DNA from: Paraphoma chrysanthemicola
Taxonomy: Eukaryota > Ascomycota > Dothideomycetes > Pleosporales > Phaeosphaeriaceae
NCBI GenBank assembly: GCA_020744225.1
Contig: JAGMWG010000022.1
Span: 372,001 to 436,000, forward strand
Length of the DNA stretch: 64,000 nt
Direction: 5' to 3'
Of the stretch, positions 55,455 through 64,000 are shown one piece after another. How positions within the stretch are numbered: the first letter of the stretch is position 1; each line of letters begins with the position of its first letter. Below the pieces are notes generated by a model. That model did not search any database. It had not been told where the DNA came from and saw only the letters and a list, made by a program, of their open reading frames with translations. Both the position numbers and the translations under genes were made by a program.

Positions 55455-56117
55455 TCAAGGCTGCCCGTTCCCCAACCCACTCTCCACCACTCCCTCTAGC
55501 CCAAAGCACGCCCTCATCCTCTCCACTGTCCCCTCCCGAATTTTCATCAGCATCGGCACAACCCTCTTCCCTTCCTTGGTCACACTTTCTTTACACACAA
55601 CCTCTGCCCCAGCACCCAGTCCCTTAATCACTCCTGCGAAACTCGGATCACATTGCAGACTCAGCACCTTGATGTCCTTCTTAACTGCCCACTCCACGAT
55701 GCCGAGATACAACATGCGTCCCGCGGGGTTGATCGCAAAGGGCAGATCCGAGACAGCGTGATGTTGAGTCTTGTGAGTGACAGGAAGCGGTATGGCGGTT
55801 GTGCGCGTCCATTCCCACACGTCCTCGCCCACCTGCTCCGTCTGTCCACGGAGGAGTTCAGGATACACGTCTGACAGTAAATGTGGCTGTGTAGTAGGCA
55901 ACAGGCGCGAGTAGGCTGCTATCTCGCCGTTGGATGTGAGGACAACAAAGTGTATAGCGGCATCAGTGTCGAAGGCATCTGTTTCGAGTCCAGATGGGGA
56001 ACGTATCGCCTCCCAGCCAAGTTTGTCCACGAAAACTTTGTGCCGGAGGGAGAAGATGGCGTGCGATAGGGTTGGCTGGGCATGGAGTTGCGCGCCGGTG
56101 AGGATGAGGAGGTGCAT
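55455..56117 (-). CDS. LuxI-type acyl-homoserine-lactone synthase homologue
   Basis: Single exon of 220 residues with no intron, in contrast to most genes here. It aligns along its length with bacterial autoinducer synthases (PF00765 family, GNAT-like fold). The invariant set is nearly complete: Arg25 and Phe29 ('LRHKVF'), Trp35 ('LGW'), Asp47 and Asp50 ('ETDAFD'), Arg71 ('YSRLLPTT'), and Glu102 and Arg105 ('VWEWTR'). The usual Phe near 84 is Tyr85 ('DVYPELL'). 'LGIVEWAVKKDI' matches the later conserved helix. Bacterial members join an acyl group from acyl-ACP or acyl-CoA to S-adenosylmethionine and release an acyl-homoserine lactone. The closest resemblance I can judge is to alphaproteobacterial, rhizobium-like forms. 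No LuxR-type receptor lies in the window. Origin by transfer from bacteria is inferred from family distribution and lack of introns. A changed acyltransferase role in the fungus remains possible. Confidence 0.85.
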   Translation of the reverse strand: MHLLILTGAQLHAQPTLSHAIFSLRHKVFVDKLGWEAIRSPSGLETDAFDTDAAIHFVVLTSNGEIAAYSRLLPTTQPHLLSDVYPELLRGQTEQVGEDVWEWTRTTAIPLPVTHKTQHHAVSDLPFAINPAGRMLYLGIVEWAVKKDIKVLSLQCDPSFAGVIKGLGAGAEVVCKESVTKEGKRVVPMLMKIREGTVERMRACFGLEGVVESGLGNGQP

Positions 56118-57021
56118 TGTTCTATTGTTTGCCGTGTAGTTGTACTAATCTTGACAAGAGTTGAGTGATGAGAACTCAGCGTGTACACGCAGGCTCTACA
56201 TATGCTCACCGCTACTGTTGAGCTGAAGTACCATATGCTAAGCCTTGAGACATGGCTGTGATAACAAGCGAGACTTTGTTGACAAGCTGAGTGTGCTGAA
56301 CCGGAGAGTGTAATTCCGGTGTGTAGCTCGTTGGGATTCCAGCCAGCCGCAATCGAAGCGCTATTGCGCGATTAAAGTGTATTTGGGCGAAAGACACCGC
56401 TATAATCACCGCCAAAACCAGCTGACAGCAGAGCCACTATGTAATTGGCAGCCCTGATAACACTGGGATCTTTGACTCATCTGCCAACTTTTGGAAGTCT
56501 CACGCACGCTCCACTCGCTGGTTTTCGACACACTGTAGCTGATTACGGCCAACAAGTGCAGTGAGGCTGAACGGGCGCATGGACCCAACGCGCTAAACTT
56601 TAGATGTTCGGTGTAACACAATCAAGAGTAAAGGGACCGAAGAAAATGACAGAACTTATGGGGCATGAAAACATGAGGTGGCTGTAATAGTGCTATGTTG
56701 ATTGACGTATTATAGGCTAAGAACTGGATGACTGAAAAGTCCGACAGTGACTGCTACCGAGCACAGGAATGATCAATGAATGAAAGAAGAAAACTCCGTT
56801 AGGCGCCACGCTAGCGAGCGAGGCTCGTTGGGTATCGTATAATAAAGGATGAGACGTATGATGCAAGGAAAGACAGCGTGTTGGCTGCAGTGGCTAGGTG
56901 TGGCGACGACGTGATGTTTGCAGCCGACCAGGTGACACTCTTCCAGTGGACGCGAGGGATGTGAGACACCTCATCCTGCTTCATCGCTTGTCCACGAATA
57001 GCACCTGCCGCTACAGCCCAG
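56118..57021. other. upstream region of the LuxI-like gene
   Basis: About 900 bp to the next gene, which is on the same strand. It should include the LuxI-like gene's promoter. I see no gene, no inverted-repeat lux-box and no obvious TATA box. Short frames have no domain. Confidence 0.45.
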
Positions 57022-57600
57022 CTACGCATCCGGGTCTCGCAAGGGATGGGCAGTATCCGATGGAAACGTCGTTGCTGGGCTGACATGCTGTGACGACTCC
57101 GGGCTGGAGTTCTTGCTAGACTCGGGCGTCTGCGTGGGCGATCGCGAGACGATGTAGAGATCCTCATAGCTGCCCAAGATCATATGTTTCCACTTTGCCA
57201 GCTTGGGCAGGCCAACGTTGGCAACGGAGACTTTGAGTGTGGGCTTCTCGGCATATTTCTCTCGCTCCTCAGGCATCATAAGATCCTCACCCAAGATGTC
57301 TAAGCGACTGTTGCCGCGCGGTATAGGTTTCCGTGTAACGCGCATGAAGGGCAGGTTGGGATCTGTAGAGTCAGTATGCCAATTGTAAAGGGATCCCGAA
57401 GGTGGAGACGACTCACCTTGGTCCAGTTCTGCGCAGAGATCGTGCTCGGTCCTGGTTTCCAGGCCTTTTGCGCCTGAGCGGTACTTGTAGACGAGAATAG
57501 ACTTGCTGCCATGCTCGTCCAGGTCGAACAGGCTGCTAGCCTTACTGGATGCGGTGCCAGACGTGGAAGTCGATTTGAAGGTCATGCTGTCGTCGTGCAT
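57022..57600 (-). CDS. small conserved-looking protein of unknown function
   Basis: Two exons on the minus strand, 57600-57417 and 57362-57022, give 174 residues. The 54-nt intron (GTGAGT donor, CTGACT branch-like site, CAG acceptor) is a multiple of three and has no stop, so the uninterrupted frame of 192 codons is an alternative. Splicing joins 'CAELDQ' to 'DPNLPFMRVTRKP', which reads more smoothly. The N-terminal 25 residues are Ser/Thr-rich. The middle has mixed strands and helices ('ILVYKYRSGAKGLETRTEHDL', 'LKVSVANVGLPKLAKWKHMI'), and the C-terminus is Ser/Pro-rich. I do not recognise the family and cannot suggest a function. Confidence 0.65.
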   Translation of the reverse strand: MHDDSMTFKSTSTSGTASSKASSLFDLDEHGSKSILVYKYRSGAKGLETRTEHDLCAELDQGESSPPSGSLYNWHTDSTDPNLPFMRVTRKPIPRGNSRLDILGEDLMMPEEREKYAEKPTLKVSVANVGLPKLAKWKHMILGSYEDLYIVSRSPTQTPESSKNSSPESSQHVSPATTFPSDTAHPLRDPDA

Positions 57601-59012
57601 TCGAGCGCCGACAGAAGAAAGATGAGGCTGAGACGCGCGGTAGCGGAAATGGGGCTGCGGTGGAGGAGGGTAGAGTCGGCTGTGGTCTAGCTTTCAAAGG
57701 GCGCTGTTTGTGTTCTACAAACTGCTGGTCAGGGCTCGCGGCGAGTTTGTATAGGAGCGTTGCGGCGGTCTGGTGATTTGGTCGAGGCAGAGGGAGAGTG
57801 CAGGTGGAGTGACGGCTAAGGTTCTGGGTCATCAAAGGAATGGACGCAGCGTCACACAAGCACTGCGCCTTCTAGAATCCGGGCTCAGGCGAGCGCAACG
57901 TGGCGGAGGGTGGCTGGTGATTTGCGCGATGGCGGTGATTGGTTGAGCATGGGGGGCACTGCTGTGAAGTTAAGGTTATTGGCTGTGACGTAAGAGCGAG
58001 CAGGGGCTGTTTCGTGCATCGTACGACGGTGACTTGTGACAGGCCCAAAGTGAATCAATCAGAGTCGGGATTGTGTGAAACTTTGTGTGATTTGTGAACA
58101 GCATAGCAGGACGGCAATGTGCCTCAGGAAGCTTCTTTGTTGTGCACTGCAGCATGCACGCACTCCAAGCTTCAGTAATGATGAAAGGAACGACCACGCA
58201 CATGAACAAAGAATTTCTCGAGAAGCTTGTCGTCAGCAAACCCATGCTTCTGTGTCATCTGCAACGCCATCCAGGTGACTTCCTTCGTCTCCCTTGCCCT
58301 GCACTCCACGCCCATCCGCGCTCGCTTGCTGTCACACATCACAAGGAGGCGTCATCTGGACTGTTTCTCAAGCGCACTTCCGGTTCGCTCCAGCGGTCGC
58401 ACTCCTGGCCACTGGAGCTCCCCGCAGGACATGAATTTGCCCGCTACTGCTGCCTATCGTCTCCTCTTGAGGCAGCTAGGAATGCGCAGATTGACCCTGA
58501 GGCTAGCGACAAGTATGCGCATTGCAAGTGATGCGGACATCAACACAAGCTTTGCGGAGGCTGATCTCATCAGTCCCTCCCACCGTTACACAGATCTGCC
58601 GCTCCCCTGACTAGCCCATCAAACCTCCGAGATAGTGACCAACTCGAAGGGGGCGCCGGAACCAATTTTCAGGCGCATCTTGTCATCGAGGGTCCTCAGG
58701 AGGGCGCAGCACCAGCACCGCCAGCCCGGCTCGACTAATCAGGACACAGCATCCCGACTCCCCTTCGGCAGTGTCAGCCACAACCGCACTGCTAGCCTGT
58801 CCCCTTCCCCAGCACCCACACGGCGCCCTTGTGCGCGCAACCTGTCATGAGGCTCTTTGCGGCCTTATTTACTACCACGCTACCCGCCTAGTCCTGCGCA
58901 TACCCTCACGCTGCAATCAATCTCGCGCGCTCAACCCATTCCGCGCCTGAGCCTTGTCGCATGCAAAGCACCATACCAAGTACATAGAGCGACCGCATCC
59001 CCGACCGCCACG
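57601..59012. other. divergent intergenic region, no supported gene
   Basis: It contains the promoters of the small unknown gene (-) and the patatin gene (+). There are CCAAT boxes in reverse orientation near 57935 and 57978, as well as a long pyrimidine-rich leader on the plus strand before 59013. Frames up to 145 codons (58094-58531, +) lack domains. Confidence 0.4.
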
Positions 59013-60840
59013 ATGCTGCAACCTCCGACAGAAGCGCTAGGGCAGTCACGGCCGCTGAGTGTCATGACTAGCGGCACCTCGGCCACTGCGCAGGATAAGA
59101 CGGGCGAGACGTGGAAGACGCATGTCGATCGCGACAATTGCTGGGAGGATCTGATCTTGACGCTAGGTATGTGCAGCCTGGTACAGCCAGCCTGATAGGA
59201 GAAGGTCCAGCAATGCGCCCGGGATGTGCGAGCTGGACTGCAGCTGCAGTTGGCGAAGATACCCAGGATACGCTTGGGGCATCGTTGGAAGAACAGGAGC
59301 TCACGAAAGGCGCGTCTAGTGCTGGGCTGGCTGGTTGTGCACATACTATACGATCATGGAAAACTGCTAACATTTCCCTGCAGATGGCGGCGGAATTCGA
59401 GGCTACTCGAGCCTACTCATCCTCAAGCAACTCATGCACGAGATCTCCATATGCGAAAAGCGACTACAGCAAGAAGAGGGACCAGTTGGTGACAGTTCAC
59501 GGCAAGATTTCAACGAAGACGAACTGCTACCATGTCACTATTTCGACTACATGTACGGCACAAGCACAGGCGGGCTGATCTCGGTCATGCTGGCCAGGCT
59601 ACGTATGACGGTACCGCAGTGCTTGGAGATCTACCGACGCGTTGGGCACGACCTGTTCGGTCATCGGAGAAACGTCCTGCCACTCGCCACCAAGTACCAC
59701 CACAAGCCGCTGGAGAAGGCTGTGCAGGAAATTGTAGCGCAATACTGCAAACACCACGAGCAATGCGACGGCAACGACTGGCATCCTTGGCACCCGGAAG
59801 ACGAAGGACAGCCTGTACCCACCGCATTGAAAACGCCTGACGGGTCATTGGGAAACTCATCTACATGGTCGTCAAATGCTGGCAAGTCCTCAGCCTCGTT
59901 GGAGCCAGTCGAAAGAATATGCCAATCAATCTGCCTTACCGCGACACACAGCGGCCAGATTGGCGAGGCCTATCTCCTCCGGTCGTACAACCACAAGTAC
60001 AACGAGAAGACGCACCCGCCGTGGGCCATCACATACAACGAAGGAGCGGACAAGCTGAAGATTTGGCAAGTGACAAGGGCAACCTCAGCTGCGCCTTTCT
60101 ACTTCGACATGTTGGTGGCGAACGTCAACAATGAGCGTATAGGCTTCAAAGATGGAGGAATTCGTGAAAACAACCCCTCGTTTGCAGCGTACAGTGAGCA
60201 TGGTTCCATGCATGGAGACGAGCACGAGCCTGGACTTCTCCTTTCGATTGGCACCGGACGACCAAACACCGAAAACGATGGCTTTGCCGCAGTATGGCCA
60301 GGCCCCCTTGGAAAGCTGAAGCTCCTTCAGAAGTGGAGCGAAAAGTTTGCCGTCTTCAAGAATGTCTTGATCAAGTACACCGAAGGCGAAAAGCAGCACA
60401 CCAACATGCGAATCATAGCCAGAGGCGAGCACCGGTGGTACAAGCGGTTAAATGTCGACAAAGGGCTTCACGATCTCAAGCTCGACAACTGGGAACGAGG
60501 ACCTTGGACCAACCCAGACACCAAGGAAACCAAAATCGTCAATGGAGGCACAACCCTTTCACGCATGGAAGAAGCCACTAATGCCTACCTCACAAGATCT
60601 AACTTGGAAAGCCCTGGTGGCTTCAAGGAGTACCAACCTCCGAAGATTGTGCTCCAACAAGTCGCGGAGCGCCTCGTCCGTCACCGCCGGCTACGCGAGG
60701 CATCCAAGGCTGACGATCTCCGAAGATGGCAAACGCACATGGGCCAGTGGCTCACCGGTGAGCTGAAGCCAGAAGATGCGCGCGTCGTGTTGCCTGATCC
60801 GCCACGGAAGGGATCACGTGGCAACAATTCGCGCTCATGA
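59013..60840 (+). CDS. patatin-like phospholipase
   Basis: Two exons, 59013-59166 and 59384-60840 (217-nt intron), give 536 residues. After a ~45-residue N-terminal segment the joined sequence reads 'DGGGIRGYSSLLIL', the oxyanion motif at residues 52-58. The nucleophile elbow GTSTGG has Ser112, and the catalytic Asp308 is in 'FKDGGIREN', completing the Ser-Asp dyad of patatin/cytosolic phospholipase A2 enzymes. 'IWQVTRATSAAPFYF' and 'LLSIGTG' are further family motifs. The GGGIRG motif is formed only by splicing, so exon 1 is needed. A Gly/Ser/Thr-rich stretch at about 195-225 ('TPDGSLGNSSTWSSNAGKSS') could be a flexible loop or an unspliced in-frame intron. The protein ends in a charged tail. 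Expected activity is acyl-ester hydrolysis of phospholipids; the substrate and location are unknown. No signal peptide is visible. Confidence 0.92.
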
Positions 60841-62752
60841 GGCAACGTGTAGCCCAAATATCTCCGAGTGCCTGAAGACACCCACTCACACTGCTCACGT
60901 GGTAGCGAAAAGGTCTTCGGTGCATTATGAAGAGTGCGCTAAGGCTTTACTTGCACGCGACAGCCTCCAGGATGCTCCCCACCGGACATATTCACGTGCG
61001 CAGCAGCACCAATCTCTTCTCCTACATTCTGCATCCCGTCACATTCGACACATCTTGTTTTCTCTCCTGTCCAGCATAGCGTCTCACCTCTCTGTCACCT
61101 CTCCCCATCTGTCACAGCATAGCGTTCGGCGCACAGCATCCAACAACCCATCATACCCCCTCCCGCGGCATCGGTTCGAGGCTTTCAAGCGATTATTGCA
61201 TCTGGCGTTGATGTTGGCGTTTCTTTTATTTGGCATCCAGTTCATTTGTTCACGACAAGGCGGCGTCGTAGTCTGTAAAAAGATGTATTAGGTAGATGGA
61301 AGGGGTGGATGGATGGAGGATATGATACCAATTTGAATAAGTTAATCGAATATCTGATTTAATGCTCATGTATGTTTCATTTGGGATTGCGTTGGCTCGT
61401 TGAGTTGATTGATGCTAAAAGGAGCTACAATAATATCTAGGAGGTGTTTGCGATGAACGAGGGTCAAGGTCTGTCGCTTTTCCGCCAGAAACTGCAGCAG
61501 ATGGTCCACGCGCTTGGCTACATGCCTCTTGACATTCAGCACGCTGCTGCCTACATTAACCAGCACGCACCCATAGCGACCGCTGGCTAAGATTTGGCCG
61601 ATCGCGGAGGCTGTGCCGGCACTCAGGGATATACGTCAATTCTATCACGATGCGCTTGTTTCATACCAATCAATATACGCTCGCGACGAGCTTTCTTTAC
61701 TCTCAATGGTGTCACCCAAGCGGAGACCTCCAACGGACGTTGGTATGCGGCGACCTCAACAAGCAGGAGCTGTGCAATCACCTATGCGCCTATACCTTGC
61801 AAATCACACAAGATGGAATGCGTCGCGAAGTAAATAATTAGGAACGACAAAAACCAGAACCAGATTAAGATTGATTGTATGTGGACGTCTATCCATCTCA
61901 CTTTGTACAAGAGAAATCCTTGACATGTAAGATAAGGTATAAGCTATTGGACACGGGTTATCTAACGTGCAATTTGGGTCAATAACTCGAGTCCAAAGAG
62001 CCACAATATTCCGCTACTCCTAACGACCTTCGCAATTACTCGCTTGACAAGGCAGACTTTTCGAAAAATCATTTATGCATCTAGAGCCAAGCAAATTGAA
62101 GGAACGCGGAACGGAAACAGAAACAGAAAGATGGAGGAGAAGTACAACGTGCTTTTTAGTCAGGTAGCAACTACGGCGAGTACTGGCCGTAGGCCGTTTG
62201 AAGACACAGCTCATGTCGGCCCGATTAAGGCTGGGAACTCGGCCTTGATTTGCTCTTAAATCCGCAATGTTCGGCCATGGATTGTTCCGATGTATCCTTC
62301 TATAGTGAGTCTACCTAAGTTTCATGAATCCAGCGCCAATACTCCTACCCTCATCGTCGCTGATAGGAACCTCTTGATTTTGGGATTGCTAAGCATTCGC
62401 TCCTCGCGCTTGATGGAAAACCGAGTCATGACCGCCTTCAAGACAGCCAATATCAAATTGCTGATTCAAAGCCAGATAGGGCAGCGCGCCTTTGTCAGGG
62501 CTTGCGGTCGACGCTTGTTGCCAAAGCTGTCTACGCGCCCAGAGTATTCAGGACGTTGTGCCGGTTAGATCTTCTGATGCCAAATCCAGAAACAGACCAA
62601 ATACTTTCAGAATCGTAGACTTGGACAGCTGCGGCTCTCGGATGATCCTGAATCCGAATGCAGTCCACCTGCTGTGATGTCAAACCACCCAAGTACACAA
62701 AGGATATAAACCATCTCCATACAACTTCTCTCAAGTAGCAGTATCAGTAAAT
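60841..62752. other. 1.9 kb intergenic region, no supported gene
   Basis: Between two plus-strand genes. From about 61250 on it is AT-rich in places. A 171-codon plus frame at 60776-61291 overlaps the patatin 3' end and carries no domain. A TATAAA at 62705-62710 lies 43 bp before the next ATG. I see no RNA gene or repeat. Confidence 0.4.
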
Positions 62753-64000
62753 ATGGCTTCCAACAACACCCAATCCACTCTGGCACCTCTGCTGGCACAA
62801 ATTTCGCCAGATGAAGTCGTCTTCCGGGACTCCCCATCATACTCCTCCCTTGCGGCACCCTTCACTGCATCTGACGACGACCACCCTGCAGTTGTACTCA
62901 CGCCACGCTCCACAGAGAGTCTCGTCCGTATCGTGCGTTTCCTGTACGCCACGGATCTCGATTTCAATATTCGCGGCCAGGGACTCCGCAAAGCGTCGGC
63001 GCGTGACGTACTGATCAGCACGACGCATTTCCGCGACTTTGCATACAATGCAGAGACGAAAGAGGTCACAATAGGCGCGGGATACAACTGGATCGAGGTG
63101 GTGGAGAAGTTGGAGAAAGTGGATGCGACGCACACGATTGTGGCGGCAAGGACGCCGCATATTGGTGTTGCTGGGTGCGTGCAGCTTGGCGGATTTAGCT
63201 GGATGTCGTGCGAATTTGGGTGCATTTCTGATCCGCTGAACTTCTTGGACGCAGAGGTAGTGCTATATGATGGCCGGGTGGTGATGGCGTCGGAAGAGGA
63301 GGGTTTACTGTTTGCGATGAGGGGTGGTGGATGTGGATTTGGTTGTAAGTCTTGGAGTCTCTTTTTTGTCACGACTTGTGGGATCTCGTGTACTTACGTG
63401 GAAATGTTGACATGGGTGATAGATGTTACGAAATTGATCCTGCGAGTGCATCCTTATCCCCAGAAGATCTACAGCGGGAACATCATCATACCACGTACCG
63501 GCCTTCCCATCATTGCACGCGGAATGGCAGATTTTGCGGCCAAGAATACGGATCCAAGAGTGACCATGTTCCTCATGCTACTCAGGGACGAGGTGCTAGA
63601 CTCAATGCATGCCGACGACGATGTCAAGGGCCCGCCATCAGACGCACCCCTTGTCTTGCAAGTCTACGATGCGCACGGTCTCGCCCACGCACGTAAACAG
63701 TTCGAATTTGCCCTCCAGATCCCCGGTGCAATCGAGAACACGCGTGAGACGGGTGCTTTGGGTGTAATGTCCATGCAGCGTATGTGACCATCCACCAAAC
63801 ACACCCACCTGCTGACTTATTAACGCAGGCAACGTTCTCGGTTTACGAGGCAAAATGAGCAACAGCTGGGCCACAATGAGCATCCCTCATCTCTCGTACG
63901 ACACGATCATGCGCGCCGCCACATGGTCGGATAGTCTACAGCAGTATGGCGGCTCCATACCCAGTTGCTCAGTGCTGTTACTCGAGTGCTTCACCGTAGT
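62753..64000 (+). CDS. FAD-linked oxidoreductase (BBE-like), cut by the window edge
   Basis: Three exons are visible: 62753-63344, 63423-63779 and 63829-64000, the last one running off the window. The N-terminus carries the FAD_binding_4 (PCMH-type) domain: 'LTPRSTESLVRIVRFL' near residue 50, 'FNIRGQGLRKAS' in place of the usual Arg-Gly-Gly-His loop, 'VTIGAGYNWIEV', 'HIGVAGCVQLGGFSWMSCEFG', and 'LLFAMRGGGCGFGYVTKLILRVHP' after splicing. The usual flavinylation His of the RGGH loop is not seen, so the FAD may be non-covalent or attached otherwise. The first intron is 78 nt, in frame and stop-free, so a naive frame reads through it; the spliced form restores the FG-x-VTK motif. Such enzymes oxidise alcohols or amines and are often found in secondary metabolism. 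No signal peptide is visible. Confidence 0.9.

Overview
The window is nuclear DNA of a filamentous ascomycete. The evidence is short spliceosomal introns (about 43-250 nt, GTRNGT donors, branch-like CTRAY, YAG acceptors), two Zn(II)2Cys6 regulators, a HET-domain protein, an ENA-type sodium ATPase, VTC4, a fungal-type epoxide hydrolase and an intron-bearing tRNA. Gene density, small introns and repertoire suggest Pezizomycotina, perhaps Dothideomycetes, but the class is a guess. I saw no transposon, rRNA, CRISPR or phage sequence. Exon models were assembled by hand: reading frame, splice signals and family motifs agree at every junction unless stated.

Layout: 0.4-0.6 kb, tRNA with a long intron. 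1.7-3.1 kb, F-box-like protein (+). 3.6-5.0 kb, epoxide hydrolase (+). 5.6-6.2 kb, NEDD8/RUB1 in four small exons (-). 9.0-10.5 kb, Q/P-rich coiled-coil protein (-). 10.5-14.8 kb, gene-free stretch. 14.8-17.2 kb, TBC Rab-GAP (-). 18.9-21.6 kb, Zn2Cys6 regulator (+). 21.9-22.5 kb, cupin (-). 23.8-25.1 kb, broken F-box-like gene (+). 26.5-29.8 kb, ENA-type Na+/K+ exporting P-type ATPase (+) with several PacC-like sites upstream. 31.1-38.3 kb, a Zn2Cys6 regulator, an AtuA-family protein and an anion:cation symporter, which may form a catabolic group. 39.7-40.9 kb, membrane RING-H2 protein (+). 41.3-42.3 kb, HSL-type hydrolase (-). 42.6-45.3 kb, a divergent pair of DapA-type aldolase (-) and D-galactonate dehydratase (+), consistent with a non-phosphorylative galactonate route. 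45.4-46.5 kb, probable GPI-anchored surface protein (-). 48.0-51.2 kb, HET-domain protein (+). 52.2-54.8 kb, VTC4 polyphosphate polymerase (-). 55.5-56.1 kb, an intronless homologue of bacterial LuxI-type acyl-homoserine-lactone synthases (-). 57.0-57.6 kb, unknown protein (-). 59.0-60.8 kb, patatin-like phospholipase (+). 62.8 kb to the edge, FAD-linked oxidoreductase (+, cut off).

The most unusual item is the LuxI-like gene at 55,455-56,117. It keeps nearly all the invariant residues of bacterial autoinducer synthases, yet sits between ordinary fungal genes with no LuxR-type partner in view. Secondary points of interest are the galactonate gene pair, the AtuA/transporter/regulator group, a RING finger with a very long insertion, a decayed F-box-like gene, and several introns of length 3n without stop codons that simple ORF calling reads through.
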